A DNA stretch of 64,000 nucleotides from Sphingosinicella sp041916975. Its GTDB lineage: Bacteria > Pseudomonadota > Alphaproteobacteria > Sphingomonadales > Sphingomonadaceae. Shown here one piece after another: positions 1 through 7,960 of this stretch (its first letter is position 1; each line of letters opens with the position of its first letter). The notes beneath the pieces are model-generated. The model saw only the letters and a program-made list of their open reading frames with translations. It was not told the origin of the DNA and searched no databases. The stretch covers positions 3,720,001-3,784,000 of the forward strand of contig NZ_JAYRYK010000001.1 of assembly GCF_041916975.1 (NCBI RefSeq), read 5' to 3'. A program made the translations under genes and the position numbers.

Positions 1-1
1 G

Positions 2-322
2 AATGCGAAGATCGCAACGATCGCAGACAGCCTGGGGCCGCCCTACTCGCTGCCCTACAGTTTCGGGCTATGCCGTGAGGCTGTCGAGGAGATCGTTCTG
101 GTCTCCGACGATGCGCTCCGCGCGGGCATGGACCTGCTGTTCCGCGAGGCGCGGCTGGCGGTCGAGCCCGCGGCCGCAGCGGCGACGGCTGCGCTGATGG
201 ATCCGCTCGCGGAGCGCGTACGCGGCAAGCGTGTGGGCGTGATCGTGTGCGGTGCGAACATCGATATCACGGGGTTCGCAGCGCACGTCGAAGCCGGCAA
301 GCGCATCACGGGCCTGCAATAG
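2..322 (+). CDS. PLP-dependent threonine/serine dehydratase-like enzyme, C-terminal part
   Basis: Only the last 106 codons are present; the frame is already open at the left edge and stops with TAG at 320-322. The visible part contains LPYSFGLCREAVEEIVLV, then a stretch ending GKRVGVIVCGANID, which is the C-terminal glycine/Asn motif of fold-type II PLP dehydratases (threonine dehydratase, serine racemase). The catalytic Lys and PLP loop lie outside the window, so the substrate cannot be judged. It precedes another fold-type II PLP gene by 46 nt in the same direction, so the two may be co-transcribed. Confidence 0.75.
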   Translation, partial: NAKIATIADSLGPPYSLPYSFGLCREAVEEIVLVSDDALRAGMDLLFREARLAVEPAAAAATAALMDPLAERVRGKRVGVIVCGANIDITGFAAHVEAGKRITGLQ

Positions 323-368
323 CGCCCGATGATCGCGTGTTGATTGCATTGGGGAAGGGATAGCCAAA

Positions 369-1310
369 ATGAGCCCTGTGGTACCGGATCGCATGACGAT
401 CGACGCAGCGCGCGAACGCATCCGCGATCTTGCCGTGCGGACGCCGCTCATCCGCCTGCAGGGTGGTGCACGGGACGATATCTATCTGAAGCTCGAAACG
501 CTGCAGCCTGTCGGTTCGTTCAAGATCCGCTGCGCCGCGAATGCGCTTCTCAGCCGCGGGGATGCCTGCCGCGATGGCGTGTCGACGGCGAGCGCCGGGA
601 ATTTCGCGCAGGGCCTCGCCTATGCCGGACGCGCGCGCGGCATTCCGGTGACCGCCTATGTTCCGGACACGGCAGCGCGCAGCAAGGTGGAGGCGTTGGA
701 AAGGTTTGGCGCGAGCGTGGTGACGCTGGCCTACGATCGCTGGTGGGCGATGCTCGCCGAGCCGCCCGCCGATCCCGCGTTCATCCACCCCGTGATCGAA
801 AGCGAAGTGCTGGCCGGCAACGCCACGATCGGCGCCGAGATTCTTGAGAATCTGCCGGACGTGGCGACGGTGCTGGTGCCATATGGCGGCGGCGGGCTTG
901 CCTGCGGCATTTCCGCGGCGCTGAAGGCGCATGGGTCCGCGGCCGTTGTCATCGCGAGCGAAACCGAGGCGGGGGCGCCGGTGCGTGCGGCGTTCGCGGC
1001 GGGAGAACCGGTTACGGTGCCGTTCGCACCATCGTTCGTCACCGGCATGGGCGGTCCCACCGTTATTCCCGCGATGTGGCCGCTGGTACGGAGCCTCGTT
1101 GCTGGAACCGCGCTCGTATCGCTCGCGGAAACGGCCGCAGCGGTGCGAATGCTCGCCGAGCGTCATCATGTGATTGCCGAAGGCGCAGGCGCCGCGCCGC
1201 TCGCCGCCGCACTCGCCGGTGATCATCCGGGGCCGGTGGTGTGTATCGTTTCAGGCGGGCATCTCGATGCGGCGCATCTTGCAACGATCCTTGCCGGCGG
1301 TGTGCCATAA
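369..1310 (+). CDS. PLP-dependent fold-type II dehydratase (threonine/serine dehydratase-like)
   Basis: This is a 313-residue protein with the fold-type II signature. The Schiff-base Lys is K52 in GSFKIRCA, the substrate loop is STASAGNFAQG (about 72-82), and the glycine-rich phosphate loop GGGGLACG is at about 173-180. There is no C-terminal ACT domain, so it is probably a single-domain catabolic dehydratase or racemase rather than biosynthetic IlvA. The start ATG at 369 has GGAAGGGA about 8 nt upstream. It runs convergently into the AraC-type gene with only 8 nt between the stops. The substrate is unknown; a beta-hydroxy amino acid is the family expectation. Confidence 0.8.
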   Translation: MSPVVPDRMTIDAARERIRDLAVRTPLIRLQGGARDDIYLKLETLQPVGSFKIRCAANALLSRGDACRDGVSTASAGNFAQGLAYAGRARGIPVTAYVPDTAARSKVEALERFGASVVTLAYDRWWAMLAEPPADPAFIHPVIESEVLAGNATIGAEILENLPDVATVLVPYGGGGLACGISAALKAHGSAAVVIASETEAGAPVRAAFAAGEPVTVPFAPSFVTGMGGPTVIPAMWPLVRSLVAGTALVSLAETAAAVRMLAERHHVIAEGAGAAPLAAALAGDHPGPVVCIVSGGHLDAAHLATILAGGVP

Positions 1311-1318
1311 GCAGCCTC

Positions 1319-2341
1319 TCAGCGCGGACGCTGTCGGAACTTGATGGGTGAGACGCCGGTCCAGCGTTTGAAGGCGCGAGAGAAGCTGGCGGTTTCGGCA
1401 AAGCCCAGCATTTCGCCGATCGCCTCGACCGAGAGATGCGAGCGATCGAGGAGGTAGCATGCGCGCTGTTCGCGGACCTGATCGAGCACGTCGCCGAAGC
1501 CGAGGTTCTGCTTTGCGAGGCGTCGGTGCAGCGTGCGTTCCGAAACCGCGAGTTCCGCGGCGGCCTGTGCTGCCGAGGGGAAACCGCGGCTTGAGCGGAC
1601 GAGCAGCGAATAGAGACGTCCGACCATATCGTCGCTGACCTGTGCTTCGTCGATGAGCCGCGCGCAGAGCTGTTGGTAGGTTTGTTCGAGAAGCGGGCTC
1701 GCCATCGGAAGCGCGAGATCGGCGGCGCCGGGCTGGAACACCCAGCGTGTTACCGGGGCGCCGAACACGACGGGCACGCCTAGCTCCGCCGCATAGTCGA
1801 TGCCATCGCTGCGCGGAGAGACGGACGACTCGATGCGCGCCAGCGGAAACGGCTGCCGCATGTCCTTTAGGAAGGTGGTCGCCGAGCCGAGCGAGCGCAC
1901 CAGGCAGAATTCGCGAAGATCGGGCGCAACATTGCTGTCGTCCGCCTCCATGCCCGCGAGGGCGCCGTTCTCTTCGTACAGCCGATACTGCAGCAGCGAG
2001 TAAGTGAGTGCCTGGAATGCCACGAGCACCTTCAGCCCATCGTGCACCGTTCCCGCCGAAAGCACGGCAAGCCCGAGCGGGCCGTAGGTCATCAGGCGAT
2101 AGCGCATGCCGGTGTGGAACCACAGGCCGGGGATGTCGCGCGTTGCCTTGGCGAACTCCTCCTGGAAGCGCAGTTCCTGGAGCCCGGACACTTCTCCCTG
2201 CGGGTCGTCGGCTTCTGCCACCGCAATGCCGGCCTCGGCGAGCAAGGGTAGCGGATTGACCCCGGCCTCATCCAGCGCCGCGCGCATGATCCGGACGCTC
2301 TGGTTCGGCATTCGCATCGAGCCGAGCAGTTCGATCTTCAT
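1319..2341 (-). CDS. AraC-family transcriptional regulator with arabinose-binding-type N-domain
   Basis: This is a 340-residue regulator. The N-terminal two thirds resemble the AraC ligand-binding domain of the type found in OruR/ArgR-like proteins (LRFQEEFAKATRDIPGLWFHTG). The last about 85 residues carry the two helix-turn-helix units (LAVSERTLHRRLAKQ and a second ending FAETASFSRAFKRWTG). I place the start at 2341 because GGGAGG lies 6 nt upstream; a longer reading to 2413 lacks such a site. It is divergent from the acyl-CoA operon starting at 2495, so that operon is the likely target. The inducer is unknown, presumably the acid or CoA ester degraded by the neighbours. Confidence 0.85.
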   Translation of the reverse strand: MKIELLGSMRMPNQSVRIMRAALDEAGVNPLPLLAEAGIAVAEADDPQGEVSGLQELRFQEEFAKATRDIPGLWFHTGMRYRLMTYGPLGLAVLSAGTVHDGLKVLVAFQALTYSLLQYRLYEENGALAGMEADDSNVAPDLREFCLVRSLGSATTFLKDMRQPFPLARIESSVSPRSDGIDYAAELGVPVVFGAPVTRWVFQPGAADLALPMASPLLEQTYQQLCARLIDEAQVSDDMVGRLYSLLVRSSRGFPSAAQAAAELAVSERTLHRRLAKQNLGFGDVLDQVREQRACYLLDRSHLSVEAIGEMLGFAETASFSRAFKRWTGVSPIKFRQRPR

Positions 2342-2494
2342 GATTGCCTCCCGCCGCATATGATGCGCGGTGTGGCAGTTAAAGTCAAAAGCTTGGCGCA
2401 AGACGACATTCAATGATGCCCGGCTTCATGTTTTGATCGCAGCATCGGGAATGGATGACACAAGATCAGTCCAGCCCGACCTTGGAGGAAGATC

Positions 2495-3814
2495 GTGAAC
2501 CATCAGCTTGCCGTCGTCGATCACGATATCGCCCTTGGAGGTGGACCGCTCCCCTTCGCGCAGTGGGATTCGAACCCGCACGTCAAACTGGGTCAGCTTG
2601 GCGCGGAACCGCCGCTTCCGGAGATTGCCGCCGAACTCCAGAAGTCGCTGCACAGCTTTGCCGAAAAGGTGATGCGGCCGATCGGCACCGAACTCGACCG
2701 GTTGAGCGCGGACGCGGTGGTGGACAAGGCCTCGCGCTACTGGGAATTCCGCCGCGCCTACGCCGACCTCGGCATCAACATGGAGACGCTGGCGTCCTTC
2801 TCGGCAGAGGAGATGCCGCACGTGTTCGCGATCCTCTTCGAAGAACTCGGCTGGGGCGATTCCGGCCTCGCCATCTCCGCAGGCGCCGGCCTGCTGCCGC
2901 ACTACATGGCGGCGAAATTCGGCAATGATTTCGTGGCCCGCACCTACCCTGAGTCGCTGATCGGGAGCTGGGGCATCACGGAGCCCGACCGGGGGAGCGA
3001 TTCGATCGACCCCGGCGGGCACGCCGCTCACGCCGCGGGAAAGCCGAACCGGCCGAACTGCGTTGCGCGCATCTCGGATGGCAAGATCGCTATCAACGGT
3101 CAGAAATCTGCGTGGGTTTCGAACGGGCCTGTCGCGGATCTCTGCATCCTTTACTGCGCTGCCGAGACGGGCTCCGGCTACGATCCTGCGCGCGGCGCGG
3201 TGGTCATCGTGCCGCTCGATGCGCCGGGCGTGTCGAAGGGTAAGCCGCTTGAGAAGATGGGCCAGCGCGCGCTGCCGCAGGGCGAGATCTTTTTCAACGA
3301 CGTGACGCTCGACATCGATCATCTGCTGGTGGCGCCTGAGGACTATCTGAAGGGCGTTTACGCGATCCACAGCGAGGCGAACGCGCTGATGGGGGCGACG
3401 TTCGCGGGCTGTGCACGCGCCGCTTATGAACTCGCCCACAGCTACGCGCATGAGCGCCGGCAGGGCGGTGTGCCGCTCGTTCGGCATCAGGACGTGGCGC
3501 GGCGGCTGTTCCACATGGCACGCAAGGTCGAGATTTCGCGCGCGTTGGCGCGGCGGGTGACGGCGTTCAACATGAACAATGCCATGCCCGCATTGCAGGC
3601 GGCGATGTTCTCCAAGGTGACGTCGACGCAGCACGCGCTCGAGGTGACGAGCGATGCCTTGCAGATGTTCGGCGGCAATGGGCTGACGCGCGAATATCCG
3701 ATGGAGAAATTGTTTCGCGATGCCCGCGCCTCGCTGATCGAGGACGGATGCAACGAGGTCATCGCGATCAAGGGGGGAATGCTGCTGACCGATCCGGATC
3801 TGCTGCCCGGCTGA
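2495..3814 (+). CDS. Acyl-CoA dehydrogenase family protein
   Basis: This 439-residue flavoprotein would oxidise an acyl-CoA at the alpha-beta position, passing electrons to ETF. It has the N-terminal helical domain, the FAD/substrate beta-domain (WGITEPDRGSD at 159-169) and the C-terminal helical domain with the flavin motif QMFGGNGLTREYPMEKLFRDA (390-410, family pattern). At the usual catalytic-base position the motif reads IEDGCNEV (415-422) where most members have IYEGTNEI, so the base Glu aligns with Asp417 next to Glu416. The start is GTG at 2495 with GGAGG 6 nt upstream. It leads the operon followed by thiolase, CoA ligase and a Rossmann protein. Substrate unknown. Confidence 0.88.
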   Translation: MNHQLAVVDHDIALGGGPLPFAQWDSNPHVKLGQLGAEPPLPEIAAELQKSLHSFAEKVMRPIGTELDRLSADAVVDKASRYWEFRRAYADLGINMETLASFSAEEMPHVFAILFEELGWGDSGLAISAGAGLLPHYMAAKFGNDFVARTYPESLIGSWGITEPDRGSDSIDPGGHAAHAAGKPNRPNCVARISDGKIAINGQKSAWVSNGPVADLCILYCAAETGSGYDPARGAVVIVPLDAPGVSKGKPLEKMGQRALPQGEIFFNDVTLDIDHLLVAPEDYLKGVYAIHSEANALMGATFAGCARAAYELAHSYAHERRQGGVPLVRHQDVARRLFHMARKVEISRALARRVTAFNMNNAMPALQAAMFSKVTSTQHALEVTSDALQMFGGNGLTREYPMEKLFRDARASLIEDGCNEVIAIKGGMLLTDPDLLPG

Positions 3815-3841
3815 CGGCGGAAACACAGAAATGAAATCGCG

Positions 3842-3863
3842 CGGCCGAACGGGTTTTCGGCCG
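3842..3863 (+). other. Intergenic stem-loop between dehydrogenase and thiolase
   Basis: CGGCCGAA at 3842-3849 pairs perfectly with TTCGGCCG at 3856-3863 around a 6-nt loop. No T-tract follows, so it is more likely an RNA-processing or stabilising hairpin within the operon than a terminator. It lies in the 77-nt gap before the thiolase ribosome-binding site. Confidence 0.5.
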
Positions 3864-3891
3864 ACGGGGAAGGTTTGTCCGAGGGGATGGA

Positions 3892-5106
3892 ATGAAGCAG
3901 AATGCGATCATCGCCGGTGTCGGAATGACCCGCTTCGGCAAGCATCTGGACCGCAGCCTGTCCAGCCTCGCGCACGAGGCGATCGGCGAAGCGCTCAAGG
4001 ATGCGAATATCGAGGCGAAGGAGATCGAGGCGGCATGGGCCGGAAACGCTGCCGCGCCGCTGGTCACCGGGCAGGCGTGTATTGCGGGGCAGGCCATTCT
4101 GCGCGGCATGGGCATCGGACGTATTCCGGTCGTGAACGTGGAAAATGCCTGCGCGACGGCCTCCACGGCGTTTCAACAGGCGTGCACGATGGTGACGCTT
4201 GGCGTTTATGATGTGGTGCTGGCGTTTGGTGTCGAGAAACTTTTCCACGAGGACAAGGCGAAGAGCTTCGCGGTGTTTCTTGGCGCGGTCGATGTCGAGA
4301 AGCCGGAAGAGCTTTACGCCTACGTGGACGGTGATCGACCGGCGAGCGACGAGCCGGGACGGCAGCGTTCGCTGTTCATGGATATCTACGCCCGCATGGC
4401 GCGCGACTACAGCGCGCGCAGCGGCGCGACGGCGCGGCATTTCGCTGAGGTTTCCGCGAAGAACTCGCTGCACGGCAGCCTTAACCCGCGCGCGCAGTTT
4501 CGCGATGTGCTCGATGCCGACGCGGTGCTCGCCGCGCCGCTGATCTCGGCGCCACTGACGCTGCCGATGTGCTCGCCGCTCGGTGATGGCGCGGCGGCGG
4601 CGGTGATCGTGTCGCCGAAGTTCGCGCGTGAACGCGGCATCGTTGATCCGGTGCATGTGCGCAGTTCGCTGATCGCCAGCGCATTCGAGCCTGCACCGGG
4701 CGCGCCTGGCATCACCGAATGGGCTGCGGGCGAGGCCTATGCGATGGCGGGTATTGCGCCCGAAGATATCGACTGTGTCGAGCTTCACGACGCAACGTCG
4801 CCTGCCGAGCTGATGTATTATGAATACCTCGGGCTGTGCCCCCGCAATGAAGGCGTGGCCTTTCTTGAAAGCGGTGCAACGGAGCTTGGCGGGCGGGTGC
4901 CGGTGAACACATCTGGCGGGCTTGTCCGCAAGGGGCATCCGATCGGCGCGACGGGCCTTGCGCAGATCCATGAACTGACCGAGCAGCTTCGTGGCCGTGC
5001 CGGTGCGCGGCAGGTTGAAGGTGCGCGGCTCGCGGTTGCCGAGAACGGCGGCGGTTTCCTTGGCCGCGATGCGGCGGCGCTGGTGATGACGGTGCTTTCA
5101 CGGTGA
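3892..5106 (+). CDS. SCP2/nonspecific lipid-transfer-type thiolase
   Basis: This 404-residue thiolase-fold enzyme carries the nucleophilic Cys87 in VENACATAS, a His in ELHDATS (H299) and the GHPIGATG motif (H349). The final thiolase Cys motif is replaced by ENGGGFLG, as is usual for SCP2-type thiolases and lipid-transfer proteins. It probably cleaves a beta-ketoacyl-CoA, or performs the retro-aldol/Claisen cleavage typical of side-chain degradation. The ribosome site GAGGGG lies about 6 nt before the ATG. Its stop overlaps the GTG start of the acyl-CoA ligase by 4 nt (GTGA), which indicates translational coupling. Confidence 0.88.
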   Translation: MKQNAIIAGVGMTRFGKHLDRSLSSLAHEAIGEALKDANIEAKEIEAAWAGNAAAPLVTGQACIAGQAILRGMGIGRIPVVNVENACATASTAFQQACTMVTLGVYDVVLAFGVEKLFHEDKAKSFAVFLGAVDVEKPEELYAYVDGDRPASDEPGRQRSLFMDIYARMARDYSARSGATARHFAEVSAKNSLHGSLNPRAQFRDVLDADAVLAAPLISAPLTLPMCSPLGDGAAAAVIVSPKFARERGIVDPVHVRSSLIASAFEPAPGAPGITEWAAGEAYAMAGIAPEDIDCVELHDATSPAELMYYEYLGLCPRNEGVAFLESGATELGGRVPVNTSGGLVRKGHPIGATGLAQIHELTEQLRGRAGARQVEGARLAVAENGGGFLGRDAAALVMTVLSR

Positions 5107-6731
5107 GCGCAGCGCTCTCTTTGCGCACGCCCGTGCAGATGCTCCGCGATGGTGCGGCGGCGCGCGACGGCGCGATGTTGACGTTTGTCGATATCCGGCC
5201 GGACGGGAGTTTCGCGGAGGAAACGCGGAGCTATGCCGAACTGCTGGCGAACGGCGCGCGCATCGCGGCTGCGCTCGCAGGGGAGGGCATGAAGCCGGGC
5301 GACAGCTTCGCGCTCGTCATGCCCAACCATCCCGAGTTCGTGGACACGATGATCGGCTCCGAGCTTGCCGCGACGATCTTCGTGCCGATCGACCCGAGGA
5401 CGCGCGGCGCGCGGCTGGCTTTCATGCTGCGCTTTGCCGGGTGCCGGGGCGCGATCGTGGCGCCGGAAGCGCTGCCGGCGCTCGCGGAAGTGATCGCCGA
5501 TGTGCCCGATCTCGGCTGGGTGTGGGTGCTGGGCGATACGGCGTTGCCGTTGCCCGGTGTCCGGGTTGCCACGCTCTCGCAGGCACTTGCCGGTGCGGGC
5601 GCACAACCTGCCGATCTCGGCGCCGATCTCGCGCGGCCTATGCAGATGCTCTACACCTCGGGCACCACGGGCGACCCCAAGGCGATCCTGGCGCCCTATG
5701 CGCGCTATGCCGCGGTTTCCACCTTCGGGCCGCTGCTTCAGGTGCGTGGTGACGACACGCTCTATACGGGCCTTTCCTTTACGCACGCGAACGCGCAGCT
5801 CATCACGCTCGGCAATGCGCTTGCGATGCAGCTTCCGCTGGTGGTCAGTCGGCGGTTCTCGAAGTCTCGGCTTTGGGACATTCTCGCGCGCTACGGCTGC
5901 ACGGTGTTCAACCTGCTCGGCGGCATGGCAGTGGCGATCTTCGCGGAGCCGCCGTCGCCGCGCGACCGGCAGCACAAGGTGCGCATGGTACTGAGCGCGG
6001 GGATGCCGCCGAGTATGTGGCGGGATTTCGAGGCGCGGTTTGGCGTTGAGGTGCTGGAGTTCTTCGGGGCGGCGGAAGGTGGGCTTACCATCAACCTGCC
6101 GGGCGAGGGGCCCATCGGGTCGATCGGGAAGCCGCCGGCCGGGACAATCTGCGCGATCCTTGATGAAGACGACCGAGACTGTGCGGCCGGGGTTTTGGGG
6201 GAAATGTGCTTTCGGCCCGAGGGGAGCGAGACACCTGCGGTCGAGTATTTCCAGAACCCCGAGGCATCGGCGGCGAAGACGCGCGGTGGCTGGTTCCGCA
6301 CCGGCGACATCGGCTACAAGGACGCGGATGGCTGGGTGTTTTTCTCGCATCGCGCCGGAGATGCGATCCGCCGCAACGGGGATTTCGTGAACGCCGTGCA
6401 GATCGAGGCGGAGATCGCCGCGATGGAGGGCGTGGGCGACGTTCACGTCTACGGCGCGGCCACGGCTGAGAATGCACCGGGCGAGAAGGAGGTCGTCGCG
6501 GCGATCGTGCCCGCAGGGGACTTCGACCCGCTCTCCGTGTTCGCGCACTGCCGGGATCGGATCGGATCGGCCGCCATGCCCTCGCTGGTGCAGATCATCA
6601 GCGAAATTCCGAAGACGGCCTCTGAAAAACCGCAGGCCCGGCATCTCATCACGATGCTCGGCGCGCCGGATGCGGTAATCTTCGGGCCATCAGGACCCAC
6701 AACAATCACTCTGGGGAGAGCGACGCAATGA
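5103..6731 (+). CDS. AMP-dependent acyl-CoA synthetase/ligase
   Basis: This 542-residue ANL-superfamily enzyme would activate a carboxylic acid to its CoA thioester with ATP. The P-loop-like motif YTSGTTGDPK is at about 184-193. The adenylate motif region has FFGAAEGGL, the hinge has TGDIGYKDADGW, and a C-terminal Lys lies in PKTASEKPQ near the position of the catalytic Lys. The GTG start overlaps the thiolase stop by 4 nt, and its own TGA overlaps the next ATG, so the three genes are translationally coupled. Substrate is not evident; the operon suggests the first step in breaking down an aromatic, alicyclic or steroid-like acid. Confidence 0.87.
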   Translation: MSAALSLRTPVQMLRDGAAARDGAMLTFVDIRPDGSFAEETRSYAELLANGARIAAALAGEGMKPGDSFALVMPNHPEFVDTMIGSELAATIFVPIDPRTRGARLAFMLRFAGCRGAIVAPEALPALAEVIADVPDLGWVWVLGDTALPLPGVRVATLSQALAGAGAQPADLGADLARPMQMLYTSGTTGDPKAILAPYARYAAVSTFGPLLQVRGDDTLYTGLSFTHANAQLITLGNALAMQLPLVVSRRFSKSRLWDILARYGCTVFNLLGGMAVAIFAEPPSPRDRQHKVRMVLSAGMPPSMWRDFEARFGVEVLEFFGAAEGGLTINLPGEGPIGSIGKPPAGTICAILDEDDRDCAAGVLGEMCFRPEGSETPAVEYFQNPEASAAKTRGGWFRTGDIGYKDADGWVFFSHRAGDAIRRNGDFVNAVQIEAEIAAMEGVGDVHVYGAATAENAPGEKEVVAAIVPAGDFDPLSVFAHCRDRIGSAAMPSLVQIISEIPKTASEKPQARHLITMLGAPDAVIFGPSGPTTITLGRATQ

Positions 6732-7837
6732 GCGCACCTGTCATCGTTTACGGCGCCAGTGGCTACACGGGCAAACTGATATCCTGGCACCTGGCGGAGG
6801 CGGGCATCCCGTTCATCGCCGCAGGGCGAGACCAGAAACGGCTCGAGGAGCAGATGGCGCGCGTGCCCGAGCTGAAGGGCGCGAGCTTCGAATGCCGCGC
6901 GGTTTCGCACGACGCAGCGTCGCTAGCGAAGCTCTTCGCGGGCGCCAAGGTCGTCTACAACGTCACCGGCCCGTTCATGCAGCTCGGCGATCCAGTTGTG
7001 CAGGCCTGCCTCGAAGCGGGGTGCCACTATCTCGACACCACGGGCGAGGCGGACTGGATGCGCCACGTGCGCGAGACCTACGGCGCGAAATTCGCAGCAA
7101 AGGGCCTCCTTTTGGCGCCCGCGACGTCTTACATGTGGGCGGCGGGGAATATCGCGGCGGAGATCGCGCTCGAAACCCCCGGCGTCGACTCGCTCGATAT
7201 CCTTTACCTTGCCGACTCCGCGACCAGTGTCGCCTCGACCAAGTCGTTCCTGCGCATGTGCACGCGGACGCAATATTACATTGAGCACCGGAAGCTCGTC
7301 GCCTGGCCAATGGCGACGTCCTACCTCGTGAAGGCGCCGGATTCGCACCGGCTGTTCCGCGGCCTGCCTTGGTCCGGCGGCGGCGAGCCGGTGTGGTACG
7401 AAGGCGATGCCCGCGTCAGCAACTGCTCGACGCTCGTCGGCTTCCGCAGCCAGGCGATGTTCGATGCGGTGATCGCGACGCTCGAAACGTTCGAGAAGGA
7501 ATACAGCCACCTGCCCGACGCGGAGCAGGAGCGCATCTGCAACGAACTTGGCGGGCAATTGACGCAGGTCGAGCCGGACCGCGAGAACCCGGACGTCAAC
7601 CGATCGGTGATCTCGTGCATCGGGCGCGGCAACACGTCCGGCGTATCGGTGATCCTGCGCGGCAACGCGCCGTACATCCAGACGGGGCTTCTGGCAGCGG
7701 AAGGATGCCGTCGCATCCTTCGCGGACAATTGCTCGCTGCCGGTTTCCAGTCTCCGGCGAAGGCTTTCGGCGCCCGCAATATTCTGAACGTGTGGGCGGA
7801 GCACGGGTATCACACGTGGGAGGCGCAGGCGACGTGA
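6728..7837 (+). CDS. Saccharopine dehydrogenase-like NAD(P)-binding protein
   Basis: This 369-residue protein begins with a Rossmann nucleotide loop, GASGYTGKL (9-17), followed by a beta-alpha unit ending AAGRDQKRL. This is the pattern of the saccharopine dehydrogenase/trans-acting enoyl reductase family. The mid section (GEADWMRHVRETYG) and the long C-terminal half have no motif I can tie to a substrate. It overlaps the ligase by ATGA and is the last gene of the acyl-CoA operon, so a reductase or oxidoreductase step on the CoA intermediate or free acid is inferred. Relatives are often found with sterol or long side-chain catabolic genes. Confidence 0.7.
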   Translation: MSAPVIVYGASGYTGKLISWHLAEAGIPFIAAGRDQKRLEEQMARVPELKGASFECRAVSHDAASLAKLFAGAKVVYNVTGPFMQLGDPVVQACLEAGCHYLDTTGEADWMRHVRETYGAKFAAKGLLLAPATSYMWAAGNIAAEIALETPGVDSLDILYLADSATSVASTKSFLRMCTRTQYYIEHRKLVAWPMATSYLVKAPDSHRLFRGLPWSGGGEPVWYEGDARVSNCSTLVGFRSQAMFDAVIATLETFEKEYSHLPDAEQERICNELGGQLTQVEPDRENPDVNRSVISCIGRGNTSGVSVILRGNAPYIQTGLLAAEGCRRILRGQLLAAGFQSPAKAFGARNILNVWAEHGYHTWEAQAT

Positions 7838-7858
7838 TCGCAGGGCGCGGCAACGCGC

Positions 7859-7917
7859 GGGGCTGAAGCCCCAAAAATCATTGCAGACGTTACGGCCCGC
7901 CGGATGGCTCCGGCGGG
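7859..7917 (+). other. Two stem-loops in the leader before the TonB receptor
   Basis: The 123-nt gap holds GGGGC-TGAA-GCCCC (7859-7872) followed by AAAAA, and a second perfect 8-bp stem, CCCGCCGG (7896-7903) with CCGGCGGG (7910-7917), around ATGGCT. Neither is followed by a T-run on the + strand. They could attenuate or terminate the upstream operon or protect the receptor mRNA. I see no known riboswitch boxes. Confidence 0.4.
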
Positions 7918-7960
7918 AACAGGTGAGTTTTGTCCGCACAAACGATCAGGGGAGGATCAT

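Noticed and set aside
2561..2582. A tRNA T-arm-like string (GGGATTCGAACCC) in the start of the acyl-CoA dehydrogenase
   Set aside because: No acceptor stem, anticodon arm or CCA context could be folded around it on either strand, and it encodes an unbroken reading frame.
4818..6644. Very long antisense reading frame of about 600 codons opposite the thiolase and ligase genes
   Set aside because: The translation is Arg/His/Ala-rich with no family motif, typical of the opposite strand of high-GC genes, and the + strand genes are clearly recognisable.
7859..7917. Leader hairpins as a cobalamin or other riboswitch before the TonB receptor
   Set aside because: The conserved boxes of known riboswitches are not present; only simple short stems are seen.
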